DNA of 64,000 bases from Microbacterium aoyamense (GTDB taxonomy: Bacteria; Actinomycetota; Actinomycetes; Actinomycetales; Microbacteriaceae). The stretch covers positions 1 through 64,000 of the forward strand of contig NZ_JAKNUT010000001.1 in NCBI RefSeq assembly GCF_023155855.1, read 5' to 3'. The translations under genes were made by a program, and so were the position numbers. Shown here piece after piece: positions 40,440 through 48,649 of this stretch (positions are counted from its first letter, which is position 1; each line of letters opens with the position of its first letter). Under the pieces are notes generated by a model. The model saw only the letters and a program-made list of their open reading frames with translations, had not been told where the DNA came from and did not search any database.

Positions 40440-40823
40440 GTGGCACGGAAGCAGGTCGGTGCGGCAGCATCCGGGTCGACCGACGTCGTCACGGTCGCCG
40501 ACATCGCCGCCGCCAAGCTCGTCACCGAGAGCGCGCAGACCGCGAACTACACCCTCGTCCTCGCCGACGGCGGCAACGCCGTGTCGATGTCGAACGCCTC
40601 CGCGCGGACCATCACGGTCCCCCCGAACTCGACCGCCGCGTTCCCGGTCGGCACGGTCATTGAGTTGCTGCGGCTCGGCTCCGGGGCGGTCACGGTCGTC
40701 GCGGGATCTGGTGTGACGATCCGCACCGCGGGCGGTCTTCTCGCTCTCCGTGCCCAGTACAGCGCCGCCTCGATCCGCAAGCGTGCGACGAATGAGTGGG
40801 TGCTGGTGGGTGACCTCGCGTGA
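40440..40823 (+). CDS. tail-fibre-associated protein
   Basis: A GTG start at 40440 gives a 127-residue protein with repeated strand turns (TITVPPNSTAAFPVGTVIEL, SGAVTVVAGSGVTIRTAGG), common in fibre shafts. Overlaps the next gene by GTGA. Confidence 0.65.
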   Translation: MARKQVGAAASGSTDVVTVADIAAAKLVTESAQTANYTLVLADGGNAVSMSNASARTITVPPNSTAAFPVGTVIELLRLGSGAVTVVAGSGVTIRTAGGLLALRAQYSAASIRKRATNEWVLVGDLA

Positions 40824-41506
40824 GCCTCCTCCTCGCACGCCGTGGGGCGATCGCTGTGCGGTCGTCGCTCGGGAGCCCGCCGCTCGCTGAGTACCCCTTC
40901 AACGAGCAGACGGGCGTCGTGTCGGCGGACATGTCCGGCAACGCCGCACCGAACGCCGACGTCTTCGGCTGGTCAGCGAGCGGCGGGGACGGCGGCTCGG
41001 GCGGTGTCGTCACGAGCATCGCTGACGGGATCGCCGCGGGAGTCTGGGGATTGGGGCTTCCGGCTTCCACCTCCACATGGACAGTGCGCTGCTGGGCGCG
41101 CGCCGCGAACCTCACCGCACCGACGACCAGGTTCCTGTTCGCGGTCGCCGACGACGCCTACGCCGACATCTGGTGCGACCTCCGCGTCGACACCGCGGGC
41201 GTGCTGCGTGGTGTCGTGCAGAACCCGACCGGCTGGTCGACGCTCTACAACGGCAACTTCGGAACCGCCGACACCAACGGCCACAAGTTCGCGATCGTCC
41301 GCAACGGCACGTCCGTCCTGTTCTACCGAGACGGCACCCTTCTCGGAACCGCGACCGGCCTATCCCGCCCCCCACAGTCCACACTCGCGATCGAGATGGG
41401 CGGCAACGACGGCGGCTCCACCCTCGTCTACGCCGACAGCCTCCGTATCTTCGACCGCGCCCAGTCGGCCGCCGAAGGTGCTGCCTGGGACTCGATCACC
41501 CCCTGA
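40820..41506 (+). CDS. LamG/concanavalin-like minor tail protein
   Basis: The 228-residue protein has a lectin-like jelly-roll pattern: LAEYPFNEQTGVVSADMSGN at its start, STWTVRCWARAANL, and DSLRIFDRAQSAAEGAAWD at its end, which is typical of LamG-like carbohydrate-binding domains. It is a good candidate for surface adhesion. Confidence 0.75.
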   Translation: MSLLLARRGAIAVRSSLGSPPLAEYPFNEQTGVVSADMSGNAAPNADVFGWSASGGDGGSGGVVTSIADGIAAGVWGLGLPASTSTWTVRCWARAANLTAPTTRFLFAVADDAYADIWCDLRVDTAGVLRGVVQNPTGWSTLYNGNFGTADTNGHKFAIVRNGTSVLFYRDGTLLGTATGLSRPPQSTLAIEMGGNDGGSTLVYADSLRIFDRAQSAAEGAAWDSITP

Positions 41507-41522
41507 CCTGAAGGAGACACAC

Positions 41523-41810
41523 ATGGCCATCGGATTCTCACGCACGAAGCAGGACTTCGACCAGCGCGCCGGATCTATCGCGCTGCAACTGCGCGACACG
41601 CTCGCGCACGCCACCCGCTTCCGCGCACTACTCGACACCATGACCGAGCAGGACCTCATCAACCTCGGATACGACGCCAGCGAGGTCGCGATCCTGAAGT
41701 CGGCGTTCACCGACCTCGACAACCTCGGCAAGATCGCCAACGGACAGAGCACACAGGCGCAGGCTAACGACTTCTTCTTCTGGGCCAAGCAACTCGTCGG
41801 CGTCAACTGA
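41523..41810 (+). CDS. small helical protein at end of late operon
   Basis: ATG 41523 follows GAAGGAG. The 95-residue helical protein (SEVAILKSAFTDLDNLGKIA) is the last rightward late gene before a bidirectional terminator. Similar small helical proteins occur near actinophage fibre genes. Confidence 0.7.
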   Translation: MAIGFSRTKQDFDQRAGSIALQLRDTLAHATRFRALLDTMTEQDLINLGYDASEVAILKSAFTDLDNLGKIANGQSTQAQANDFFFWAKQLVGVN

Positions 41811-41828
41811 GCTTCGGCTGCGCGGATG

Positions 41829-41854
41829 GGGGCGCTTCGTCGTTTCAGCGCCCC
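41829..41854. terminator. bidirectional terminator at end of late operon
   Basis: GGGGCGCT and AGCGCCCC make an 8-bp stem around ten bases. It overlaps the 3' end of the leftward gene at 41845 and so serves convergent genes. Confidence 0.65.
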
Positions 41855-42483
41855 GCCTTCCTCGCTGCTCGAGCGAGGGCTCGGTGCTGGTGCCAGATCA
41901 CCACTCGGTCGACGTAGGACCAGCTCTTGCTCCAAGCCCGTCGAGTCCAGCGTTTCTGAAAACGGAGCTCCCATCCCCACGGGGTGATGCGAGTGAGGTA
42001 CCGGAGGCGGGAGCGGCGACCGTATCGCATGTCGATGACGATGGTCATATCTCGGCGATCGCGCCTCTTCGGGCGGCGGCCCACGCGACCTTTCAACCTC
42101 TCTTTACCGCCCATCGTCGAGGCGTCGATTCGAACGCGCCACTCGCTGACGGGTCCGAAGTCGACGGTTCCTTCGATCGGCTCTCCCATGGAGGTAAACC
42201 ATGGGAGGTATTGCAGCATTGCCCCGCCACGCCCTTCGATCCACGCGCTGCATTGCAGTGCTGGCTCGCGCGCGACATTGATCCTCCAGCTGGGGAATCC
42301 CAGCCACGCGGGCTCAAGCTTCAACGCGACTTCGTACTCCTCCAGGGTGCCGCTGCTCCCGAGCACGGTTATCCGCCCGATCCGTGCAACGACCGAGTAC
42401 CAGAAGCTCGCGAACGCGCCTACACCTGCGCCAGCAAGGAACACCATGATCGGCCAGACCCATCCGGCCCACACTTCGAGCAT
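41845..42483 (-). CDS. membrane-anchored accessory protein
   Basis: The 212-residue product has an N-terminal membrane segment (VWPIMVFLAGAGVGAFASFWY, near residues 9-29) and a basic, aromatic-rich C-terminal half. ATG 42483 follows a possible -10 (TATTGT) on its strand, suggesting its own promoter and a nearly leaderless mRNA. Leftward expression outside the late operon fits a lysogenic-conversion gene. Confidence 0.6.
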   Translation of the reverse strand: MLEVWAGWVWPIMVFLAGAGVGAFASFWYSVVARIGRITVLGSSGTLEEYEVALKLEPAWLGFPSWRINVAREPALQCSAWIEGRGGAMLQYLPWFTSMGEPIEGTVDFGPVSEWRVRIDASTMGGKERLKGRVGRRPKRRDRRDMTIVIDMRYGRRSRLRYLTRITPWGWELRFQKRWTRRAWSKSWSYVDRVVIWHQHRALARAARKAGR

Positions 42484-42523
42484 GCGATCACAATATGCTC
42501 ACACCTGAAACGTACACACGAAC

Positions 42524-42569
42524 CGCCCCTCTCCGGCATGAGCCACAGGCTCACAGCTGGGGAGGGGCG
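42524..42569 (-). terminator. hairpin after DUF2335-like gene
   Basis: An 11-bp stem with one G-T pair (42524-42534 with 42559-42569) encloses a 6-bp inner hairpin (42539-42553). It lies 21 bases downstream of the leftward gene ending at 42590. Confidence 0.6.
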
Positions 42570-42589
42570 ATTTCGGCGTGAGAACGCCT

Positions 42590-43243
42590 CTAGATCTCGT
42601 CCTCTTGCTTCGTCTCTTTCCCGCGGCGCGACAGGTTCCATCGAACGCCAGCGAGGAAGTTGAGGACCGGGTAGCTCAGGAACACGGTTCCTGCGATGTT
42701 GTTCTGGAAGACCCAGAAGGAGACCGCCGATCCAGCAAGGCAGATGACGAACAATGCGGGCTGGATGATCGCGGACCGCTTGTTGCTGTCGATCCCCGCC
42801 TGGACAACAAGGTCGCGACGCTTCGATTCATCCGTCCTCGGCGCCTCAGCCATGCGCATGATGCGTTCCTGCTGATCGGGCGAGTATTCGTGAAGATCCT
42901 TCGCCTGCGGAACGGGCCCCGAGAAGCTCTCGCCGAAGACCTGAACAGCCTCGCGAACCGCACCCTCAACAGCGCTCTCGACAGCGGTCTCGATGAGCTC
43001 CGCAACAACCTGCGGAGTGACGTGCTTTAGCTCGCCAGGCGAGTCTCCCTGATCGCGATCGAGCTCGCCGACACCTTCGTGATCGGCGTCGTCGGGATCG
43101 GCTCTTGGTTGTTCATCTGGTCGACCAGGTCCTGCATCTGCAGATCCGGGTTCAGCAGAACCGATCGGAGCCCCGACGGCACCGCGGGGATCTTCGGGAA
43201 TGTCCGGCGATTCGTCCGGTTGGGTCGCATGATCGTCACTCAA
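42590..43243 (-). CDS. DUF2335-like membrane protein
   Basis: TTG 43243 follows GGGGAGG on its strand. The 217-residue protein has a long acidic, disordered N-terminal part, then FSGPVPQAKDLHEYSPDQQE and RIMRMAE, which match the DUF2335 signature (SGPlP...AERI..MAE), and two C-terminal membrane segments (about 158-178 and 182-200). DUF2335 proteins are often on prophages and their role is unknown. Exclusion of other phages is a hypothesis. Confidence 0.75.
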   Translation of the reverse strand: MSDDHATQPDESPDIPEDPRGAVGAPIGSAEPGSADAGPGRPDEQPRADPDDADHEGVGELDRDQGDSPGELKHVTPQVVAELIETAVESAVEGAVREAVQVFGESFSGPVPQAKDLHEYSPDQQERIMRMAEAPRTDESKRRDLVVQAGIDSNKRSAIIQPALFVICLAGSAVSFWVFQNNIAGTVFLSYPVLNFLAGVRWNLSRRGKETKQEDEI

Positions 43244-43294
43244 CTCGCCTCCCCAGGTTGAGAGCAGCGAGGGGGTTCGCGGCTCCTGATGTAA

Positions 43295-43654
43295 CTATGA
43301 CACAAGCCGGCTATGCGCAGGCTGTTGATTTCTGTCCTCTCTTCGGGGGACATTTGTCCGTTTCGTGACGGCGTTGCGCCACACGACAGTGTCGCGCCGC
43401 CCTCCCTGCGCTTCCCATTCGACGATCACGACCCGGTCGTTCCATCCGGCGGCGAACGCTTCGATGCGCGTCGCGGGACCGTCGGACCAGGACACCCACG
43501 CCCACACGGGCGGTTTGTCCTTCGACCACTCGATCGGCTGTGGACCGTACGCCTGCCGGGGGAGCGTGACGAGCCTGCCGCCGGCCGCGGCCTGCGCGAT
43601 CTTCTCGTCGTTGAGCCGGTCGTAGTGCGCTTCGTAGCGGCGGTTCTTCGTCAC
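43295..43654 (-). CDS. hypothetical accessory protein
   Basis: GTG 43654 gives 119 residues (VTKNRRYEAHYDRLNDEKIA, then WSKDKPPVWAWVSWSDGPAT). It is tryptophan-rich in the middle and basic. The region upstream in frame is not coding-like. No family recognised. Confidence 0.6.
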   Translation of the reverse strand: MTKNRRYEAHYDRLNDEKIAQAAAGGRLVTLPRQAYGPQPIEWSKDKPPVWAWVSWSDGPATRIEAFAAGWNDRVVIVEWEAQGGRRDTVVWRNAVTKRTNVPRREDRNQQPAHSRLVS

Positions 43655-43718
43655 CTCGGGCCGGGTTCCTTCCTCCGGCCGAGAGGATATCCAGGCTACC
43701 CGGTGGGCGCCGACATGA

Positions 43719-43910
43719 TCAGGCGCGATCGGGTCGGGTGACCTCGACGCCGGATGCTTCCTCGATCTCCGCGACCGTGACACCGCCGGCGATTGCAGCG
43801 GCGATGGCATCGTCGAGCGCCTTGTGAGCGGCGTCGAGAGCGAGCTCGAGCGAGTCGACCGTGTGCGCCGTGTGCACCACGCTGAGCAGCAGTGGATTCA
43901 TGACGGTCAC
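43719..43910 (-). CDS. 63-residue HTH-like protein
   Basis: The small protein ends DDAIAAAIAGGVTVAEIEEA then SGVEVTRPDRA, resembling the first helices of an HTH found in short actinobacterial proteins. A start at 43901 is an alternative. Function unknown. Confidence 0.55.
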   Translation of the reverse strand: MTVMNPLLLSVVHTAHTVDSLELALDAAHKALDDAIAAAIAGGVTVAEIEEASGVEVTRPDRA

Positions 43911-43948
43911 GGTACCGCTACGACCTCCACGGACGTATGCTCAACGAC

Positions 43949-43987
43949 GAACGCCCCCCATGGCGAAACACCTGGGAGGGCCCGTTC
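43949..43987 (-). terminator. hairpin between leftward accessory genes
   Basis: GAACGCCCCCCA (43949-43960) can pair with the GGGAGGGCCCGTTC side (43974-43987) with a small bulge, just downstream of the gene that ends at 43996 on the minus strand. Confidence 0.45.
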
Positions 43988-43995
43988 TTCTGATG

Positions 43996-44532
43996 TCAGG
44001 TCGTGTAGCAGGTGATGTCGCGGCCGATCAGGTTGCCCTCCGTCACGGTCGCAACTCGGTCAGCGCCGCTTCGCGCCAGGCACTCGCGCACCTGCAGGAT
44101 CCACCAGTCGGCGGCGCTCTCCCGGTCGAACACGGCAGACTCGCGAGACTCAACCTCCGCCTTGTCCTCAGCGAGGGTGGCCTCGGCAGCTTCAAGAGCT
44201 GCCTCGCGCTCCGCCAGTTCGTCACCGGCGCCCCGCATCTCTTCCTCCAGTTGCTCGTAACGCTCCTCCGCAGCGTCCCGCCCAGACTGTGCCGCGCTGA
44301 GCCCCGTCTCCGCGCGCTCGAGCTCCTGCTCGATGCCGTCGGCATACTCGTTGGCCGACATCAGCCGTGGTGCGAAGACGAGCGACGTGAGACCGATCCC
44401 GATGACGAGCGCTACGACGCCGACCGCGATGTACTTCGTCATCGGCTCCGTCAACCACTTCGGCCAGCGAGGCGGACGCACTTCGTCCACAGTCGGCTTG
44501 GTCGTTTGAACATCCTTGATCTCGGTCCCCAT
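43996..44532 (-). CDS. membrane-anchored coiled-coil protein
   Basis: From ATG 44532 the 178-residue protein has a short basic cytoplasmic part, one membrane segment (about residues 34-54) and a long acidic coiled coil (about 58-135, with ERAETGLSAAQSGRDAAEER). The C-terminal end has two cysteines. The topology suggests an extracellular coiled stalk. Role unknown; exclusion or surface modification is possible. Confidence 0.65.
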   Translation of the reverse strand: MGTEIKDVQTTKPTVDEVRPPRWPKWLTEPMTKYIAVGVVALVIGIGLTSLVFAPRLMSANEYADGIEQELERAETGLSAAQSGRDAAEERYEQLEEEMRGAGDELAEREAALEAAEATLAEDKAEVESRESAVFDRESAADWWILQVRECLARSGADRVATVTEGNLIGRDITCYTT

Positions 44533-44604
44533 GGGCGCGAGCATATCGGCGGCAGCACCTGAGGCACGAGCGTAGATGTCGGATGCCGCATGCAGGATGA
44601 TGCG

Positions 44605-44811
44605 ATGGGGACTGGGGAGTTGCTCGACTTCGAGCGCGCATGGCCACGTCACAGCACACGCAAGGAGACGGCGATCCGCGATCGAGGGCTCACGCCGGCA
44701 CGGTACTACCTGCTCCTGCAGCGCGCGGCCGCGTCACTCGAAGGGCAGGAGCACGATGCCATAACCGCTCATCGCGTGAGTCGTCGCGGGTGGCGACAAT
44801 TGGGCCCATGA
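44605..44811 (+). CDS. DUF3263-like protein
   Basis: The 68-residue protein (GELLDFERAWPRHSTRKETA, then IRDRGLTPARYYLLLQRA) matches the actinobacterial DUF3263 family, including the conserved RYY. Such proteins are probably DNA-binding. ATG 44590 is an alternative start. It is divergent from the coiled-coil gene. Confidence 0.7.
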   Translation: MGTGELLDFERAWPRHSTRKETAIRDRGLTPARYYLLLQRAAASLEGQEHDAITAHRVSRRGWRQLGP

Positions 44812-45059
44812 TGCAGCCGGACTCCGAGAGGTTTGACGAGCTCACGTCGCGCGCTTACGTCCGCGAAGGTCGACCTCCGACCATGGATGAGTGCATTGCG
44901 GAAGCGCTAGCGATCTACGTTCGCTCGTGGTACTCGGACCGCTGCATTTGGTGCGGGTCAGAGCGATCGGTTGGGAGTGGACCGGCCGCCTGCGACTGCG
45001 GATCTACCGCCGCTCACGCATCTTCTCTACCTTCGCCTGGAACAGGCGATCATCGATGA
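44808..45059 (+). CDS. hypothetical zinc-like protein
   Basis: An ATGA overlap with the DUF3263 gene starts an 83-residue protein with CIWCG and CDCG pairs. Its 3' end overlaps the convergent small gene at 45004-45156. The coupling is the main support. Confidence 0.5.
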   Translation: MMQPDSERFDELTSRAYVREGRPPTMDECIAEALAIYVRSWYSDRCIWCGSERSVGSGPAACDCGSTAAHASSLPSPGTGDHR

Positions 45060-45156
45060 GAGCGTTCCTCACCGCCATCTTGATCACGAAGTACAGGACG
45101 ACCAGCCCCAGTGCGCCCAAGATTACGGTCGCGATGATGTAGCTCCACAGATCCAT
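45004..45156 (-). CDS. 50-residue membrane protein
   Basis: ATG 45156 on the minus strand opens a peptide with one clear membrane segment (YIIATVILGALGLVVLYFVI) and a charged tail (KVEKMRERR). It is the last gene before the attachment core. Confidence 0.55.
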   Translation of the reverse strand: MDLWSYIIATVILGALGLVVLYFVIKMAVRNALIDDRLFQAKVEKMRERR

Positions 45157-45233
45157 GCCTGCATCCTATTGCGCGGAAAACGATGGGTAAGCGATGGGAT
45201 GCGGCGATCGGAAGGCCCGACCTCCCAGTGTTT
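45157..45233. other. right arm of attachment region
   Basis: This non-coding stretch between the last phage gene and the core holds the CGATGGG pair at 45181-45200. No gene seen. Confidence 0.5.
45181..45200. promoter_or_regulatory. candidate integrase arm-type sites, right pair
   Basis: CGATGGGTA at 45181 and CGATGGGAT at 45192 are direct repeats 11 bases apart, about 35-50 bases from the core at 45234. They match the pair at 1532 and 1543 (and 45391 and 45402 in the second copy). Confidence 0.4.
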
Positions 45234-45284
45234 TGTAGCGGGAGCGGGGCTTGAACCCGCGACCTCACGAGTCTCAACCGGTGT
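45234..45284 (-). other. attachment core at the phage-phage junction
   Basis: This is the same tRNA-3'-like core as at 1375, now flanked on both sides by phage DNA, i.e. an attP-like arrangement. It is expected between tandem prophages or in circularised phage DNA. Confidence 0.65.
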
Positions 45285-45311
45285 ATCCCTACTCATCCCG
45301 GCTTTGCTCTC

Positions 45312-46535
45312 TTATGCCGTCTGATCAGCCTCGAACGCGCGCACTGATGCTCGGTTCTTCCCTGTGATCGGTGTTACTTCCCTCTGATTCCGATGGGTAT
45401 CCGATGGCCGCGCCCCCATCGCCTCCAGCAGATCGCGGACGTCGGGCGCGAGGGTTGTTCGCGGCAGGTAGTGCGCCTTGGTCACCCGTGAGTCGGCATG
45501 CCCCAGCAGCCCAGCGGCAAGCTCAGGATCCTTCACCAGCGCGGCTGCAGTCTTCCGGAACACGTGCGGGTGCACCCACTCGTACCCGGCCCGCATCTTG
45601 AAAGCGTCCCACCCCTTGCGGAAGTTGTTCGGGTCGCGGACCTTGGCTCGCGCTGACGCGAAGACGAGATCCGGATGCCGCGCCTCCAACTTCCGGATGC
45701 GAAGGCTCCGAGCGACGAACTCTGGCAGCGGAACCACGCGGCGAGACGAGGACGTCTTCGGGTGCTCCTGGATGATCATCCCGCGGCCCTTGACGAAGAT
45801 CACTGTCGCGCGAATCGAGACGGTGGGCACTGGCGCGTCGAGGTCAAGATCGCGCCATCGGATCGCGAGCGCTTCCCCGATGCGCGCGCTCGTTCCGAGC
45901 ATGAAGTCGACGCCGTGCGGGATGTCCCTAGCGACTGCATCCGCATCGGCGTACAGCTGCACGCGCATCGCCTGAACTGCGCTGAGGCTGAGCGCCTCGA
46001 CCTCCTTCCTTTGCACCCGCACCGGCGCGACGTCTCGGATCGGGTTGGCTCCGAGCGCTCCGAGACGAGTGGCGAGGCCGAGCACGCCGGAGAGCACTGT
46101 CTTTGCGTGCTTCGCCGCGGAGGGACCGTGCGAGTTGGCGGTCGTCTTCAGGAATCGGTCGCACCGCGCGACGGAGACCTCTCTGAGTGCCAGCATGCCC
46201 ATTCCCGGCAAGACCATGAGGTCGAGCACTTCTCGGTAGCGGCGCTCAGTGTTGTACGCCTTCGCGCCGGCGATCTCGTCCTGGAACCACTGCTCTGCGA
46301 CAGTCTTGACCCGCGAGTCTGCATTGATGTCATCGCCGTGCACTCTCGCTCGCTCGAGCAGGGCTTCCTTGAGAGTGGTCTCCGCCTTAGCGCCAGAGGC
46401 GCCGGCACGCTCCACGATCCGCGTCACGCCGTCGTAATCGCGGAATCGCGCGTAGGCGACCCATTGCCGCGATGAGACTTCTTTTCGGCGGATGGCGCCC
46501 CAGGTGCCGATCGGCAGCGGCGGGCGAGCCATCAT
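45312..46535 (-). CDS. int: phage integrase, tyrosine recombinase (copy 2)
   Basis: Identical duplicate of the integrase at 1453-2676, with all six catalytic residues. Its 3' end lies next to the phage-phage core at 45234. Confidence 0.95.
   Translation of the reverse strand: MMARPPLPIGTWGAIRRKEVSSRQWVAYARFRDYDGVTRIVERAGASGAKAETTLKEALLERARVHGDDINADSRVKTVAEQWFQDEIAGAKAYNTERRYREVLDLMVLPGMGMLALREVSVARCDRFLKTTANSHGPSAAKHAKTVLSGVLGLATRLGALGANPIRDVAPVRVQRKEVEALSLSAVQAMRVQLYADADAVARDIPHGVDFMLGTSARIGEALAIRWRDLDLDAPVPTVSIRATVIFVKGRGMIIQEHPKTSSSRRVVPLPEFVARSLRIRKLEARHPDLVFASARAKVRDPNNFRKGWDAFKMRAGYEWVHPHVFRKTAAALVKDPELAAGLLGHADSRVTKAHYLPRTTLAPDVRDLLEAMGARPSDTHRNQREVTPITGKNRASVRAFEADQTA
45391..45407. 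promoter_or_regulatory. candidate integrase arm-type sites (copy 2)
   Basis: Duplicate of the CGATGGG pair at 1532-1548. Together with 45181-45200 it brackets a full attP-like site. Confidence 0.4.
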
Positions 46536-46981
46536 GCCACCTGCTCTCGATGCGCCCACTGGCCGGCACCCATCCGCGGACGTAGGTAGACCGTGTCGTC
46601 GATGCGCTGCAGCGTGCGTTGATAGGCCTCAACAAGCTCGAGCAAGACGTTGAGCTCCACCGCCATCGCCTCGGAGTGACCGTGATGGATGACCTCGGCG
46701 CGCTTGTACGACTCAATGTCGATCAGGTGGAGGGCAGCCCATTCGTCCGCACGTCGCTCCTGCTTGCGATTGACCGGCCCGAACATGCTAGGCACGTCGG
46801 CAAAGACAGCGTGAGCGCATTCGTGCGCCAGCACGGAACGGTGGGCGCGCTCCGGCAGTCCCATCTGCACTCGAATGAGCTGTCGACGATGGTCGTACTC
46901 GCCATCGCGATCCGGTGGCATCTGGACGTACTTGACCTTCACTCCCAGCGCGTCAAGCACCGCAAACGTCTGATTGGTCAC
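46532..46981 (-). CDS. ImmA/IrrE-family metalloprotease (copy 2)
   Basis: Identical to the HECAH protease at 2673-3122. Confidence 0.85.
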   Translation of the reverse strand: MTNQTFAVLDALGVKVKYVQMPPDRDGEYDHRRQLIRVQMGLPERAHRSVLAHECAHAVFADVPSMFGPVNRKQERRADEWAALHLIDIESYKRAEVIHHGHSEAMAVELNVLLELVEAYQRTLQRIDDTVYLRPRMGAGQWAHREQVA

Positions 46982-47358
46982 GGCTCCTCCGGCAGGTGTC
47001 CATCGTCGCGCTTCGATCTTCTGTGCGCGGCCATCGCATTCTCACCGGAGGCAGGGACAGTGAAGTCCACCGCGACCACGTTGTTTGGGGTCTCAAGTGC
47101 GGCGCGCGTTCTCCGAGCCAGTTCGTACATCAGGTCTTTACCCGACCATCCGCTAACAAGCGAGGCGAGTGCGTCGACATCGTTTGTGTCGACGGCGCGC
47201 TTCCCGTTCGAGCGCTCGGATACGTAGCCCTCGTTCCGGCCGAGTCGCGTCGCCAGTTCAGCGCCCGTCACCTTGTTGGCTTTCATGAAGCCTCGGAACT
47301 CAGCGGAGAAGGCAACGGCGAAGTCGCTCATAGGTGGGAACTTGTCTGCCATAGCCAT
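46978..47358 (-). CDS. putative phage repressor (copy 2)
   Basis: Identical to the HTH protein at 3119-3499. Two repressor genes in the array would raise the repressor dose if both are active. Confidence 0.75.
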   Translation of the reverse strand: MAMADKFPPMSDFAVAFSAEFRGFMKANKVTGAELATRLGRNEGYVSERSNGKRAVDTNDVDALASLVSGWSGKDLMYELARRTRAALETPNNVVAVDFTVPASGENAMAAHRRSKRDDGHLPEEP

Positions 47359-47361
47359 GAT

Positions 47362-47446
47362 CTTGGCATATTCGCAACACTCTAGGCAATTGCCAATTCT
47401 TTGTTGCGGAGAACCTTGGGTTATGCAAAGCTTTGGATATGCCAAG
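47362..47446. promoter_or_regulatory. repressor-Cro switch region (copy 2)
   Basis: All palindromes of 3503-3587 are present, including GGCAATTGCC at 47385-47394. Confidence 0.5.
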
Positions 47447-47663
47447 CTCTCAGGATTCAGCGACGAAGTCGATCCGGCTACACCTCGCGGCACGCAATCG
47501 GCCCGCCTCCTGGCTGGCTGAGCGCCTCGGCGTTTCGCCGTTTTGGGTCAGCCGGCGGATGTCGGGCGCCACGACCTGGGATGTGGATGATCTCGACCGA
47601 ATCGCAATCGTCTTCGAGACCTCGCTCGACGGGCTGTTGGCCGACGCAGAGGCCGTGGCGTGA
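47439..47663 (+). CDS. Cro-like HTH regulator (copy 2)
   Basis: Identical to the gene at 3580-3804. Confidence 0.75.
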   Translation: MPSSQDSATKSIRLHLAARNRPASWLAERLGVSPFWVSRRMSGATTWDVDDLDRIAIVFETSLDGLLADAEAVA

Positions 47664-47872
47664 TGGGCCGACTTCTCAGCGTCACAGACATGGCCGCGCT
47701 GCTCGGCGTGTCCGTGAAGACCGTGTACCAGTGGCGTTCCCGGCCGATCCCCTACGGGCCGCCGGCGATCAAGGTCGGCAAGTACCTCCGCTGGAAGCCC
47801 GAGGTCGTCGAGGCATGGATCGACGCTCAGGAGCCGGAATCCAACGTCACCCCGATCCGACGGGGTGCCTGA
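47663..47872 (+). CDS. xis: excisionase-like HTH protein (copy 2)
   Basis: Identical to the gene at 3804-4013. Confidence 0.75.
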   Translation: MGRLLSVTDMAALLGVSVKTVYQWRSRPIPYGPPAIKVGKYLRWKPEVVEAWIDAQEPESNVTPIRRGA

Positions 47873-47882
47873 CAAAAGGACA

Positions 47883-47904
47883 CGGCCCGGGGGCAACCGG
47901 GCCG
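47883..47904 (+). terminator. hairpin after excisionase gene (copy 2)
   Basis: Same 8-bp stem as at 4024-4045. Confidence 0.5.
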
Positions 47905-47930
47905 CATCACACAAGAAAGGAGCCAACACC

Positions 47931-48290
47931 GTGGCTCAGAAGACAACGATACCCGCTGACACGCGAGCGACAGTGGTCGACTCGCTCCGCCTGGCCAGGG
48001 GCCGGGTGGAATCGGCCGAGTGGTACACGACCCACACCGAGTACAACGACCCGGTGATGGTCCGCTCTCTCGCACAGACCGCGATCTTCGCCCTCGAGGC
48101 CGTGATCGAGGCGATGCGAGAGCTGCCGTCGCCGCTAGAGGCATGGAACCTCACGATCGAGAAGGCCGCCAGCGAGGCCGCGGAGATCGAGCGCGAGGCT
48201 CTGGCGAAGGTCCGTGAGCAGCTCACGAACGTGCACGAGATCCGTCGACCTCTCGACGTGACGGAGCGCATCGAGGCGGTGGAGCTGTGA
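47931..48290 (+). CDS. hypothetical early protein (copy 2)
   Basis: Identical to 4072-4431; GTG start after AAAGGAG. Confidence 0.75.
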   Translation: MAQKTTIPADTRATVVDSLRLARGRVESAEWYTTHTEYNDPVMVRSLAQTAIFALEAVIEAMRELPSPLEAWNLTIEKAASEAAEIEREALAKVREQLTNVHEIRRPLDVTERIEAVEL

Positions 48291-48649
48291 GCGCCGAGGT
48301 TATCGTCGCCGTCCCCGCTCCCGTAGCGGCGGTGGATCACGCCGCGAACGGTCGCTCGATCCTCGACGCGATGGGCGGAGTGGTGGCGTCCAACGAGGCG
48401 GAGTCCCGCTTCTGGGCGAACCGCAGTCGGAAGAAGCAGAAGTCGCTCACGTGGAGCCGGATGTCAGCCGCTGGTCGCGCCGAGCACATCGACACCTGCC
48501 CGGACACCTGTCGCACCTGTGAGGATCACCGCGCGTTCGGCGAGTGCCGCTCGTGCGGTGGGCACACGGAAGCGCTCGGCCCGGATGAGCTGTCCCGCTG
48601 CTGTGGTTCGCGGACGCTTCTCTCGCCTGAGGATCGGGGTGCGGCATGA
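48287..48649 (+). CDS. cysteine-rich hypothetical protein (copy 2)
   Basis: Identical to 4428-4790. Confidence 0.75.
   Translation: MSAEVIVAVPAPVAAVDHAANGRSILDAMGGVVASNEAESRFWANRSRKKQKSLTWSRMSAAGRAEHIDTCPDTCRTCEDHRAFGECRSCGGHTEALGPDELSRCCGSRTLLSPEDRGAA

Larger units (their letters stand above)
1375..45233. mobile_element. complete siphovirus prophage, copy 1 (43,859 bp)
   Basis: The unit begins at the T at 1375 and ends at 45233; from 45234 the sequence repeats from its first base. It carries integrase, repressor, recombination, packaging, capsid, tail, lysis and accessory genes in the usual order of an integrated temperate siphophage. The left boundary is set by comparing 1375 onward with 45234 onward: identity begins there and the preceding bases differ. 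No disrupted structural gene was seen, so this copy appears intact. Confidence 0.93.
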
